Below are positions 8,691 through 16,850 of a stretch of DNA of 64,000 nt, piece after piece. Source of the DNA: Oceanicola sp. D3 (lineage in GTDB: Bacteria; Pseudomonadota; Alphaproteobacteria; Rhodobacterales; Rhodobacteraceae). The notes under the pieces are model-generated. The model was given only the letters and a program-made list of their open reading frames with translations, did not search any database and had not been told where the DNA came from. The position numbers were made by a program, and so were the translations under genes. Location: the NCBI RefSeq assembly GCF_006351965.1, contig NZ_CP040932.1:3162001-3226000 (forward strand). Reading direction: 5' to 3'. Positions within the stretch are counted from its first letter, which is position 1. Each line of letters begins with the position of its first letter.

Positions 8691-9713
8691 ATGCTCAATC
8701 ACCTGAAAACCACCTGTACCGCTGCCACGCTTCTTCTATCGTCCTTCGCGGCCAGCACCGCCTTTGCAAAGGAGCGGCTGGATATTCAAAGCGCATGACC
8801 GCTCAACCTGCCCGCCAGCGGGGCCAATGCCGAGTTTCTGGGCGAAACCCTGAATGCCGCATCCGGCGGCGAGCTGGATGTGACCGTTTACAGCGCAGGC
8901 AAGCTTGTGCCCTCGCTCCAGATTTTCGATGCGGTGCAACAGGGCACCCTTGATGCCGGGATCACATCGCCGCTCTACGTCGCCGGGCGCTTCCCCGCCG
9001 TGCAACTCTTTGGCGGCATCCCCTTCGGGCTGGACCCGGTTGAACATGCGGCCTGGATCTACGAGGGCGGCGGGCGCGAGATCTGGGAAGAGATCTACGC
9101 CGGGCAGGGCGTCAAAACCATTCCCTGCGGCCTCATGACCTCCGAAGCAGGCGGCTGGTACAACTTCGAGATCAACTCGATCGAAGACCTGCAGGGCAAG
9201 AAACTGCGCTTTGCCGGTCTGGCGGGCGAAGCGATTGCAAAGGCGGGCGCCTCCGTTGTGCTGCTGTCCACCGGGGATATCTACCCCTCGCTGGAAAAGG
9301 GCATCATCGACGGCACCGAGCTATCGATGCCCGCCATCGACACCCTGCTCGGCATGCAGCAGGTCGGCAAATACTACTACCCGGACGGCTGGCACCAGCC
9401 CGCCGCGATGAACGAGCTGATCGTCAACATGGCGAAATGGGATAGCCTCACGGAAGAAAGCAAAGAACTGATCGAGGCAAGCTGCCGCGCCGTGAACCTG
9501 ACCTCTGTCATGTCCACCGTGTCGATGAATGCCGAGGCGCTGAGCGCGTTCAAGGAGGCCGGTGTTGAGTTCCGCAGCTTCTCGCCCGAAGTGCTTACCT
9601 CGCTGGAGGCCGCCTTTGACGAGGTGGTGGCCGAGCAATCCGAAGCGGACCCGGATTTCAGACGCGTCTGGGAGTCGCTTGAAGCCTTCCGCGCCGCTGG
9701 CTCAGCGAACTGA
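8691..9713 (+). pseudogene. dctP: TRAP solute-binding protein DctP, interrupted by in-frame TGA
   Basis: Read through one stop codon, this is a normal DctP binding protein of about 340 residues. Residues 1-26 form a signal peptide (MLNHLKTTC...STAFA) and the mature part carries typical DctP segments (VYSAGKLVPSLQIFDAVQQGTLDAG; GKKLRFAGLAGE). Codon 36 is TGA at 8796-8798, and the same frame resumes at once as PLNLPASGANAEFLGETL. In this family the first strand is followed by Trp-Pro, so TGA replaces the expected TGG, a single G-to-A change. Many neighbours end in TGA, so recoding is unlikely. No good internal start would restore export. The dctM of the same operon also has an in-frame stop, so the operon appears to be decaying; a sequencing error is the alternative. 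Confidence 0.8.
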
Positions 9714-9720
9714 GTGAACA

Positions 9721-9756
9721 TGCGCCCGCGCCGCTCCCCATCGCGGCGCGGGCGCA
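9721..9756 (+). terminator. Strong hairpin between dctP and dctQ (first TRAP)
   Basis: TGCGCCCGCGCCG (9721-9733) and CGGCGCGGGCGCA (9744-9756) form a perfect 13-bp stem with a 10-nt loop, 7 bp after the dctP stop and 10 bp before the dctQ start. There is no T-run. In transporter operons such structures often protect or partly terminate the binding-protein message. Four other binding-protein genes in this window have one in the same place. Confidence 0.55.
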
Positions 9757-9766
9757 AGCACCCATC

Positions 9767-10285
9767 ATGAAAACCATCGAAGCATTCATAAACCGCGCCG
9801 TTCGCACCGTGGGCACAACCGGCGCGCTTGTCTTGCCGCTGCTGATGCTCACGATCCTCCTCAACGTGGCGCTGCGCTATGCCTTCAACATCGGATCGAT
9901 CGAACTGGAAGAGCTGCAATGGCACCTGAACGCGATTGTCGTCATGTCGTGCCTCGCCTGGGCCTATCAGAAAGACCGCCACGTCCGCGTGGATGTTCTT
10001 CACAACCGCATGTCGCCCCGTGCGCGTGCGCTGATCGAGATATTCGGTGTGCTGTTCCTCTTGCTGCCGTTCCTCTGGATGGTCGGCCGCAGCGCCTGGA
10101 CGATCTTTGGCTATAGCTGGGCGTTGAAAGAGGGCTCCCCCATGCCCTCGGGCCTGCCCGCGCGCTACATCGTCAAGTTTGTCATGGCCGCCGGGCTCAC
10201 CCTGCTTGGTGTGCAGGCCATCGCCATCCTGCTCGCCTCCCTCCGAGAGGCGCTGCATCCCGGCGCTTCGGCACAGAAAGACTGA
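9767..10285 (+). CDS. dctQ: TRAP transporter small permease DctQ
   Basis: A 172-aa inner-membrane protein with about four hydrophobic segments: roughly residues 18-38 (GALVLPLLMLTILLNVALRY), 50-68, 90-110 (IFGVLFLLLPFLWMVGRS) and 135-155. The family phrase ELEELQWHLNAIVVMSCLAWAYQKDRHVRVDVL is present. DctQ pairs with the large permease DctM and works with the soluble binding protein. It appears intact, but the binding protein before it and the DctM after it both carry in-frame stops, so it may no longer have working partners. dctM starts 2 bp after its stop. Confidence 0.88.
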   Translation: MKTIEAFINRAVRTVGTTGALVLPLLMLTILLNVALRYAFNIGSIELEELQWHLNAIVVMSCLAWAYQKDRHVRVDVLHNRMSPRARALIEIFGVLFLLLPFLWMVGRSAWTIFGYSWALKEGSPMPSGLPARYIVKFVMAAGLTLLGVQAIAILLASLREALHPGASAQKD

Positions 10286-10287
10286 AG

Positions 10288-11616
10288 ATGGACGCGCTTT
10301 TCGTATTCCTCCTCGCGGCCACCTTTATCGCGGTCATGTTCAGCGGCTACCCCGTGGCCTTCGTGCTCGGCGGCGTGGCTGTCGCCTTTGCTGCCCTGGG
10401 CACCCTTCTGGACAGTTTCTCGGTGGTCGATGCCGACATGGCCTCGCTGCGGATGGTGGGCTTCGTCGCCAACCGGATCTTTGACACGCTGTCCTCCTAT
10501 TCGCTGATCCCGATGTCGATGTTCATCTTCATGGGGCTGATGCTGGATAAATCCGGCGCGGCGGAAAAACTGCTGACGCAGATGCACAAGGTGCTGCGCC
10601 CCGTCCCCGGCGGCATGGCGGTTGCGGTGGTCGTGATCGGCGTGGTGCTTGCGGCATCGACCGGGATCATCGGTGCCTCTGTCGTGCTGCTCGCCACCAT
10701 CGCCATGCCGGCGATGCGCGCGGCCGGGTACAAAGACACCATCGGGCTGGGCGTTGTCGGGGCCACCGGATGCCTTGGCATCCTGATCCCCCCGTCGATC
10801 ATGCTGATCGTCATGGGCGACCAGCTGCAGATCCCGGTCGGAGACCTGTTTCGCGGCGCGATCCTGCCCGGGTTCCTTCTGGAACTGGCCTATGTCGTCT
10901 ATGTCGTGATCTATGCCCTGTGCAATTCCGACGCCGCACCCGGCCTGGAACGCGGCGAAAATTAACCGCTCGCAACCCTCGTCAGAGAGTTGACCACCAC
11001 CATGATAGGCCCCTTGCTGCTGATCGTTGCGGTGCTGGGCTCAATCGTTTTCGGCATAGCCACCCCAACCGAGGCCTCGGGCATCGGGGCTGCGGGCGCA
11101 ACCTTGATCGCCTTGGCCTCCAAACAGCTGACCTGGGCGACCTTTCGCGAGGTTTGCGATGAAGCGGCGCTGACCACGGCATTCTTGTTCGGCCTGATCT
11201 TTGGCGCATCCTGCTTCTCGGTCGTGCTGCGCGGCTACGGCGGGGATGAGTTGATCGAAGGCGCGCTCTTCGCCCTGCCCCTGTCGCCCGATGGCACGCT
11301 GATCTTCATCCTGTTCATCGTGTTCCTGATGGGCTTCTTCCTCGACTGGATGGAGATCATCCTCATCATCGCGCCGCTGGTCTTCCCGGTGCTACTTGCG
11401 CTGGGGCATGACCCGGCCTGGGCCGCGATCCTGATGGCCATCTGCCTGCAGACATCATTTTTGACGCCGCCCGTCGGGATGGCCCTCTTCTACCTCAGCA
11501 ACTCGGTGTCAGACGTCCAAATCGGAACGATCTATCGCTCGGTGCTGCCCTTCATCGCCATTCAGGCCGGGGTGTTGTTGCTGGCGTTTCTGCTGCCAAA
11601 GCTGGTGCTTTGGTAA
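10288..11616 (+). pseudogene. dctM: TRAP large permease DctM split by an in-frame TAA
   Basis: The two halves lie in one frame. Residues 1-225 (10288-10962) hold the first half of DctM (FSGYPVAFVLGGVAVAF; TGCLGILIPPSIMLIV). After TAA at 10963-10965 the frame continues as PLATLVRELTTTMIGPLLLIVAVLG, then GIATPTEASGIGAAGA and the C-terminal LTPPVGMALFYLSNS. Joined length, about 441 residues, is normal for DctM. The stop falls in the loop between the two halves, where a split would do least harm, and the second half has starts (TTG 10990, ATG 11002) with only weak ribosome sites. With the TGA in dctP this suggests inactivation. Expression as two chains is possible but not supported. Confidence 0.75.
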
Positions 11617-11640
11617 GGCGCGCGGCGCGGTCTGCGCGCC
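11617..11640. terminator. Hairpin between convergent dctM and SnoaL-like genes
   Basis: GGCGCGC (11617-11623) can pair with GCGCGCC (11634-11640) directly after the dctM stop. The convergent SnoaL-like gene stops at 11655, so the stem could act on both strands. There is no T-tract. Confidence 0.35.
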
Positions 11641-11654
11641 GCCGCCCCTATTGG

Positions 11655-12218
11655 TCAGGGCTTCATCAAAACGGATGCGCCGGGGTAGTCCGAGGCCCAT
11701 GTGGCGGGCAATGGCGCGATAAACACGTTTTCCGTCCGGTTCTGCGTAAAACGCCAGATGCCATCGTCGCACTTGCGAAACTTGTTGAAGAGCCGCGACG
11801 AGCGCAGCATCGCCTTGCCGTCCGAGAAGAGCCAGGGCTGCATGTGCACCCAGTTGCCTTCTGCCGTCATCGCATCGTCATCCACCCTGATCTGCTCACC
11901 GGTCAGGTAGTGACAGTTCAGGATCAGCGCAGGATCAGACTTTTCGCCCCAGAACTTTTGAAAGTGCGCCTTGATCGCCTCCCAGCCTTCGGCCTTGCCG
12001 AACTGGCCGTCATAATACTCGCCAACGCCTTCCCACACCGCCTCGGGCGCAAAGAGCTCCATGATGAGGTCGATTCGCTCGCTGTCAGAGGCGCATCCGT
12101 ATTCGGGGTTGGGCGTATCGCACAGATACATGTAGCGCGCTTGAAGTCGCCGCACGTCCGCTTCCGCTTCCAGCACTGCAACTCTTCTCTCAAGCGCCGC
12201 TACCGTGGTTCTCGTCAT
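11655..12218 (-). CDS. SnoaL-like / NTF2-fold protein
   Basis: A 187-aa protein of the nuclear transport factor 2 / SnoaL-like fold. An N-terminal helix (LEAEADVRRLQARYMYLCD) is followed by an Asp-rich region and the segment IMELFAPEAVWEGVGEYYDG, a pattern typical of SnoaL_4 proteins (dehydratases, isomerases and cyclases of small aromatic or steroid substrates). I use the ATG at 12218 because AGGG lies just upstream; in-frame starts exist as far as 12251. It diverges from iacH across a region with a GTATC-N4-GATAC site and the proposed IacR operator, so it is probably co-regulated with IAA degradation. It may play the part of the additional small gene iacI of other clusters, but I cannot confirm homology. 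Confidence 0.7.
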   Translation of the reverse strand: MTRTTVAALERRVAVLEAEADVRRLQARYMYLCDTPNPEYGCASDSERIDLIMELFAPEAVWEGVGEYYDGQFGKAEGWEAIKAHFQKFWGEKSDPALILNCHYLTGEQIRVDDDAMTAEGNWVHMQPWLFSDGKAMLRSSRLFNKFRKCDDGIWRFTQNRTENVFIAPLPATWASDYPGASVLMKP

Positions 12219-12294
12219 CTCGGCCCTCATGTCCATTGGCTTCGGTGTCACGCACCCGCGCGCATTCTATCCGATGGTGAGGGCGTCACGCACC

Positions 12295-12308
12295 GTATCG
12301 CTTGATAC
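12295..12308. promoter_or_regulatory. Operator candidate GTATC-N4-GATAC, copy 3 (iacH promoter)
   Basis: Perfect GTATC GCTT GATAC in the divergent region between the SnoaL-like gene (start 12218) and iacH (start about 12408). It lies 4 bp from the ACGT-type IacR operator candidate, so two regulators could act side by side. Confidence 0.55.
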
Positions 12309-12312
12309 CTTT

Positions 12313-12328
12313 ACGTTAATATTCACGT
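12313..12328. promoter_or_regulatory. Candidate IacR (MarR) operator at iacH promoter
   Basis: ACGTTAATATTCACGT is a 16-bp palindrome apart from one position (ACGT-N-AATATT-N-ACGT). The same element, with one base different, lies upstream of iacR at 22116-22131. A second 14-bp palindrome, TATTCACGTGAATA (12320-12333), overlaps it. Its presence before both the MarR gene and the operon it probably controls, about 80 bp from each start, is the expected layout for a MarR repressor. Confidence 0.6.
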
Positions 12329-12353
12329 GAATAGTATTTTTGTACGGCAAAAC

Positions 12354-12371
12354 TACGGTAACATTACTGTA
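12354..12371. promoter_or_regulatory. Second inverted repeat in iacH leader
   Basis: TACGGTAA-CA-TTACTGTA has 8-bp arms matching at 7 of 8 positions and lies 36 bp before the proposed iacH start. It could be another operator or part of the core promoter. It shares ACATTAC with the near-palindrome at 8539-8554. Confidence 0.35.
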
Positions 12372-12407
12372 AAATCTGGAAGTAGATCAGGCTGGGAAGG
12401 CACGGTC

Positions 12408-13562
12408 GTGGTGATTCAAGATCACAATGCGATAGTCAAAGCGCTCGACCTCGGCGGCAACGGTCCGCGAGTTGTGGTCAAGGACTGCATAGATATCGCC
12501 GGTGAAGTGTCTGCCTGCGGCTCGGCGGCCTTGATGGACGCGGCCCCAGCAGCGTCCCATGCGGAAGTGGTCGAAAACCTGCTTGCCGCAAACTGTCATC
12601 TGGTCGGCAAGGCCAACATGCACGAGTTGGCCTACGGCATGACCGGCGTCAACGAGGCCTTCGGCACCCCGATCAACCCCAAATGGCCCAACAGGATCCC
12701 GGGCGGATCGTCATCCGGCTCCGCCGTCGCGGTTGCCGCCGGCTTGTGCGATTTTGCGGTCGGCACTGATACCGGCGGATCTGTGCGGCAACCGGCGATC
12801 TGCTGCGGCGTGTTCGGCATCAAGCCAACCTATGGCCGGATCAGCCGCAAGGGCTGCCACCCGGCCAGCTCGTCGCTGGATTGCGTCGGCGTCTTGGCCC
12901 GCACCGCACAGGGCCTGACCGAGGCGATGCAGGCGCTCGATCCGAGCTTCAAACCCGTCTCGATGGCCACCGCCCCGCGCGTGGCGCGCGTAAAATGTTC
13001 CTTGGACAAAAGCGTCGGTGATCCGCTGATCTATGCCGTCATGGAGGGGCTTGGCACCGCGTCCTACATCGAACTTCCGCTGATGGAAGACGCCTTCGAG
13101 GCCGGCATGACGCTGATCGGCCATGAGGCGGCCAAAGCCTATGCCCCATTGATGCAGGCCCCGGAAAAGCTGGGCGCCGACGTGCGCCAACGGCTGGAAA
13201 ACGCGCTCAAGATCGCCCCCTGTGCCGTTGAAAAGGCAGAGAAAATCCGGCGCGACTTCACCGCCCAGGTGGATGAGGCGCTGACCCGCTTTGATGTGCT
13301 GATGACCCCGGCGCTGCCGTTTGTCCCCCCAACGTTGGACGAGGCGCAGGATCCCTCCACCGTGTTGCCGCTGACCCGGTTCCTGCGCCCATTCAACCTT
13401 TCGGGCCACCCGGCCATCGTCCTTCCGCTGCCGGTCGGACGCGAGAAGCTGCCCGCCGGAATTCAGATCATCGGCCGCAAGAACGAAGACGCCGAGCTTT
13501 GCGAGGTTGCCGAATGGCTGACCTCGACCCTGACCGCATTCACTGAGGAGAAGAACGCATGA
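12408..13562 (+). CDS. iacH: Amidase-signature hydrolase, IacH-like
   Basis: An amidase-signature enzyme of about 384 aa; the Ser-cisSer-Lys triad is visible as Lys25 (VVKDCID), the cis-Ser in GGSSSGSA (about residue 101-103) and nucleophile Ser125 (GTDTGGSVRQPA). In iac clusters the amidase-like gene is iacH. Indole-3-acetamide is a plausible substrate, giving indole-3-acetate, but this is inference. The start is uncertain: the furthest in-frame start (GTG 12327) overlaps the operator at 12313-12328, so I prefer the GTG at 12408, which has GAAGG 7 nt upstream (a second GTG is at 12411). The stop overlaps the iacA start by 4 bp (ATGA), making iacH the first gene of the operon. It is shorter than typical 450-500-aa amidases, mostly at the N-terminus. 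Confidence 0.85.
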   Translation: MVIQDHNAIVKALDLGGNGPRVVVKDCIDIAGEVSACGSAALMDAAPAASHAEVVENLLAANCHLVGKANMHELAYGMTGVNEAFGTPINPKWPNRIPGGSSSGSAVAVAAGLCDFAVGTDTGGSVRQPAICCGVFGIKPTYGRISRKGCHPASSSLDCVGVLARTAQGLTEAMQALDPSFKPVSMATAPRVARVKCSLDKSVGDPLIYAVMEGLGTASYIELPLMEDAFEAGMTLIGHEAAKAYAPLMQAPEKLGADVRQRLENALKIAPCAVEKAEKIRRDFTAQVDEALTRFDVLMTPALPFVPPTLDEAQDPSTVLPLTRFLRPFNLSGHPAIVLPLPVGREKLPAGIQIIGRKNEDAELCEVAEWLTSTLTAFTEEKNA

Positions 13563-14698
13563 CCGCTCAAGCTGCTTTGGCTGAAGCGCCAGACACCAAG
13601 GAGCAAGTGCTCGCCGGCATCAAGCAACGCGCGCCCGAGTTCCAGAAGCTGCGCCACATCCCGCAGGATGTCGTCGATCAGTTCAAATCGCTTGGCGTCT
13701 ACCGCGCCTTCGTGCCCAAGCGCTTCGGCGGCGACGAGAGAAGCCCCGCCGAATTTTGCCGCCTGATCGAAGATATCGCCGCCGCAGATGCCTCGGCCGG
13801 TTGGGTCGCCAGCTTCGGCGTGTCCGCCACCTACCTCAGCGCGCTGCCGCAAGAGACCTATGCGCAGATCTACCGCGACAACCCCGACACGGTCTTTGCC
13901 GGCGCGATGTTCCCGCCGCAGAAGGCGGAGATCGTCGATGGCGGTTATGAAGTGTCGGGCCAGTGGCCCTGGGCTTCGGGCATTGTCGGGGCCGATCTGG
14001 CGGGCGCGGGCATCAAGGTCGAGGACCAGAGCACCACGCTGCCCCTGATCGCGGTCATGCCCAAGAGCAAGATCGAGATCGTCGATACCTGGAATACCGT
14101 CGGATTGCGCGCCACCGGCTCCCACGACATCAAGGCCGACAAGGTCGTCGTCCCGCGCGAGTGGACCTTCATCCGCGGCTCCAAGCCGGCGATGGATGAC
14201 CGCCTGTTCCGCTATCCGTCGATGGCGCTGGCGTCGCAAGTGCTGGCAGTGGTCGCCCTTGGCGCCGCTCGTGCCGCGCTCCAACACCTGCACGACTCCG
14301 GCTCGCGCCAGTCGGTCACGGGTGCGCCCAAGCCCGGCGCGCGGGCCTATCTGCAAACCGAGTTTGCCAAGGCAAAGGGGCTCTACCTCGGGGCGCAGGC
14401 GCTGTTCTACGATACGCTCGAAGAGGCCTACGAGGAACTGGCGCACAACGAAACCGTGTCGCCCGATACCCATGTCCGCCTGCGCCTCGTGGCGTCCAAG
14501 GCGGCGAAGGACGGGGCCGAGGCCGCACGGATGGCCTTTGCCCTGGGCGGCTCGACCGTGATCCAGGAAGGACACCCGCTTCTGCGCTGCATGATCGACG
14601 CAGCGGGCGTCGCCCAGCATGCCTTCCTGTCAGAAGGCACATGGACCGCCGCCGGCGCCGCCTTCTTCGACGAACCCACCATGCCCGGATACCCATAA
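13559..14698 (+). CDS. iacA: Flavin-dependent indole-ring monooxygenase, acyl-CoA dehydrogenase fold (IacA)
   Basis: A 379-aa protein of the acyl-CoA dehydrogenase-like group D flavin monooxygenases (HsaA, HpaB-C2 type). The N-terminal helical domain (LGVYRAFVPKRFGG), the central beta domain (ADASAGWVASFGVSATYLSALP; GQWPWASGI) and the C-terminal four-helix domain (GLRATGSHDI; EAARMAFALGGS) appear in the family order. In Pseudomonas and Caballeronia, IacA hydroxylates the indole ring of indole-3-acetate using reduced flavin. A matching flavin reductase (iacG) lies in the same operon. It overlaps iacH by 4 bp and is followed by iacB after 11 bp, so tight co-transcription is clear. The specific substrate rests on the match of the whole cluster. 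Confidence 0.88.
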   Translation: MTAQAALAEAPDTKEQVLAGIKQRAPEFQKLRHIPQDVVDQFKSLGVYRAFVPKRFGGDERSPAEFCRLIEDIAAADASAGWVASFGVSATYLSALPQETYAQIYRDNPDTVFAGAMFPPQKAEIVDGGYEVSGQWPWASGIVGADLAGAGIKVEDQSTTLPLIAVMPKSKIEIVDTWNTVGLRATGSHDIKADKVVVPREWTFIRGSKPAMDDRLFRYPSMALASQVLAVVALGAARAALQHLHDSGSRQSVTGAPKPGARAYLQTEFAKAKGLYLGAQALFYDTLEEAYEELAHNETVSPDTHVRLRLVASKAAKDGAEAARMAFALGGSTVIQEGHPLLRCMIDAAGVAQHAFLSEGTWTAAGAAFFDEPTMPGYP

Positions 14699-14709
14699 GG
14701 AACCTGACG

Positions 14710-15081
14710 ATGGCCGAGAAAACACCCCTCCGCACCCTGTTGTGCTTCAACAACCACCAAACCTTCTTCGACCTGCCCTTCGATCAGATCGGGCCGGTCT
14801 GGCAAGCCACGCAAGCGCTCATGATGGGCATCGACCAGCTCGACGGCGTCGAGATCGTCGGCACCTTCGATGACGACCAGACGATGGTCGGCGCCTCCTC
14901 GGGCTTCCCGTTCACCTGGTACATCCTGGCGGACTTCCCCGATCGTGAAACCGTTCAGGCGGCCTGCAACCTGCTGCGCACGATCGAAGTGGGCGACCAG
15001 AACGAGCGGCTCTGGAAATACATGACCGTCGAGGCCCGCATGGGCCGCGCCCTTGAAATCCCACAGCAACACAGGAGCTGA
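14710..15081 (+). CDS. iacB: IacB-like small protein
   Basis: A 123-aa soluble protein (starting MAEKTPLRTLLCFNN, with a central IDQLDGVEIVGTFDDDQTMVG) without a signal peptide or membrane segment. I do not recognise a catalytic motif. Its position between the flavin monooxygenase and the Rieske oxygenase alpha subunit, and its size, match iacB of known IAA clusters, whose role is poorly defined. The ATG at 14710 has AAGGA 8 nt upstream, overlapping the iacA stop. The fold may be of the small ferredoxin-like or dimeric alpha/beta-barrel kind, but that is a guess. Confidence 0.7.
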   Translation: MAEKTPLRTLLCFNNHQTFFDLPFDQIGPVWQATQALMMGIDQLDGVEIVGTFDDDQTMVGASSGFPFTWYILADFPDRETVQAACNLLRTIEVGDQNERLWKYMTVEARMGRALEIPQQHRS

Positions 15082-15085
15082 AGAC

Positions 15086-16363
15086 ATGTCTCTCGATACG
15101 CCAAAATTCAGCGATCTCGACGCGCTCTACAGTGAGGACTCCAAGGTCGCGACCGAGATGTACGAGGATCCGGAGCTCTTCAAGGAAGAGATGGAGAAGA
15201 TCTTCAAGCGGACATGGGTCTTTGTCGCCCATGAAAGCGAGTTCCCCGACAAGGGGTCGTTCAAACTGTCCAACGTCGGCCTCGACCCGGTGATCGTGGT
15301 GCGTGACCGCAAGGGCAAGATCCACTGCATGGTCAACCGCTGCCGTCACCGGGCGGCGACGGTCTGCGAGGTCAAGAAGGGCAAGACATCCTCGTTCCAG
15401 TGCCCCTACCACGGCTGGGGCTACGGGCTGGACGGATCACTGCGCGCCCTGCCCTACCCCGAGCAATACGGCGACGATTTCGACAAGTCGCAGCACGGCC
15501 TGCTGAAGCTGTGCACCGAAGCCTATGGCGGCATGGTGTTCGCCACCTTCAACGATGACATCGAGCCGCTCGAAGAGTTCCTCGGCCCCGAGGTCTGCAA
15601 GTACATCCACCTGTTCAACAAGCAGGGCGGCGGCTTTCCGGTCAAGGTTCTGGGCGAGCATCAGTTCTCGGTCCCGATGAACTGGAAGGTGCAGCTCGAG
15701 AACACGACCGACGCCTACCATTTCCCGGTTGTGCACAAGTCCTTCATGCAGACGCTGGACGAAAAGACCGAAGACCTCTTCGACTTCATGGAAAAGGACG
15801 AAGGCTGGGTCGAAGACCTCGGCAACGGCCACTCCATCATGATGATGATGCCGGGCCGGGCCGACCTTGACGAGCGCCTGGATGACCCGATCGAACCGCG
15901 CTTCGAGGAGCTGGCCGAAGAGATCCGCAAGGAAGGCTTCAGCGAAGAGCAGGTGAAGAAGATCGTCCTGGCCGTCGGTGGCCCGGGCTTCAACATGAAC
16001 CTGTTTCCCAATGTCTCCCTGTCGCTGTCCTTCTTCCGCGTGCTGACGCCGGTTGCCGTGGACAAGACCGACATCCGCCACATCGCGCTTGGCATGGATG
16101 GCGGCCCGGAGATCGCCAACCAGACCCGGATGCGCCTGCACGAACATTTCCAAGGCCCGATGGGCTTTGGCTCGCCGGATGATGCCGAGGTCTGGGAACG
16201 TGTCCAGCGCGGCACCCGGGGCGGGGACGAGCTCAAGATCCTCGTGAACCGCGGGATCGTCGATGAAGAAGAAGGCGTTCTTGGCCCACGCGGCCACGTC
16301 AGTTCGGAAACCGGTATGCGCGCGGCCTACCAGATGTGGAAACGGATGATGAGCGATGAATGA
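15086..16363 (+). CDS. iacC: Rieske ring-hydroxylating oxygenase, large subunit (IacC)
   Basis: A 425-aa alpha subunit of an aromatic-ring-hydroxylating oxygenase. The Rieske 2Fe-2S ligands are Cys86 and His88 (NRCRHRA) and Cys106 and His109 (CPYHGW). The mononuclear iron site has the family pattern with Asp209, His212 and His217 (TTDAYHFPVVH). In the IAA pathway IacC with IacD acts on an oxidised indole-acetate intermediate on the way to catechol. The start is the ATG at 15086 (MSLDTPKF) with AGGAG at 15072-15076. It overlaps the beta-subunit gene by 8 bp. Electron supply should come from IacF. Confidence 0.93.
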   Translation: MSLDTPKFSDLDALYSEDSKVATEMYEDPELFKEEMEKIFKRTWVFVAHESEFPDKGSFKLSNVGLDPVIVVRDRKGKIHCMVNRCRHRAATVCEVKKGKTSSFQCPYHGWGYGLDGSLRALPYPEQYGDDFDKSQHGLLKLCTEAYGGMVFATFNDDIEPLEEFLGPEVCKYIHLFNKQGGGFPVKVLGEHQFSVPMNWKVQLENTTDAYHFPVVHKSFMQTLDEKTEDLFDFMEKDEGWVEDLGNGHSIMMMMPGRADLDERLDDPIEPRFEELAEEIRKEGFSEEQVKKIVLAVGGPGFNMNLFPNVSLSLSFFRVLTPVAVDKTDIRHIALGMDGGPEIANQTRMRLHEHFQGPMGFGSPDDAEVWERVQRGTRGGDELKILVNRGIVDEEEGVLGPRGHVSSETGMRAAYQMWKRMMSDE

Positions 16364-16850
16364 GATGACGAATATCGACACCAAAGCGCTGCTGGCCGAT
16401 GTCACTGAGTTCCTGTGGTACGAGGCCGATCTTCTGGATCAGACGGACTACCAGACATGGCTTGATCTGTGGGTGCCCGAAGGCCTCTACATCATGCCGA
16501 TCGGGGATGATGATGACTTCGCCAACCAGCTGAACCTCTGCTACGACAATGACAAGATGCGCCGTATGCGCGTGGATCGCTTCGAGCGCGGCTTTTCGAT
16601 CTCTTCGGCCCCGCCGGCGGTTACGGTGCGCACCATCAGCCGCATCGTCATCGACAGCGCCGAAGGCGACACCATCAAGGTGCGCGCGGCAGAGCACCTT
16701 GTCGAAGACAAGTTTGGCCGCCAGCGCATCTGGGCCGCCAATGCCTTCTACACCCTGATCCGGACGGAAAGCGGCTTCAAACTGCAGCAAAAAGTCGTCC
16801 GGCTTCTGAACTCTGACGGGACGCTGAATTCTTTCAGCTATCTGTTCTGA
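16356..16850 (+). CDS. iacD: Rieske ring-hydroxylating oxygenase, small subunit (IacD)
   Basis: A 164-aa beta subunit with the NTF2-like cone fold: N-terminal helices (LLADVTEFLWYEADLLDQTDYQTWLDLW) are followed by YIMPIGDDDD and strand-forming segments, closing with the family-like LLNSDGTLNSFSYLF. Beta subunits pack with alpha subunits in the oxygenase and carry no metal. It starts within the end of iacC (8-bp overlap), and its TGA overlaps the ATG of iacE by one base, so translation is probably coupled across all three. Confidence 0.92.
   Translation: MNEMTNIDTKALLADVTEFLWYEADLLDQTDYQTWLDLWVPEGLYIMPIGDDDDFANQLNLCYDNDKMRRMRVDRFERGFSISSAPPAVTVRTISRIVIDSAEGDTIKVRAAEHLVEDKFGRQRIWAANAFYTLIRTESGFKLQQKVVRLLNSDGTLNSFSYLF

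Noticed and set aside
8796-8798. Recoding of TGA as Trp or selenocysteine in dctP
   Set aside because: TGA is the normal stop of many genes here, no selenocysteine element was evident, and DctP proteins are not selenoproteins; a nonsense change is simpler.
13559-14698. True acyl-CoA dehydrogenase for IacA
   Set aside because: The N-terminal and C-terminal pattern matches the flavin monooxygenase branch, and a flavin reductase and Rieske oxygenase are in the operon rather than CoA-pathway genes.
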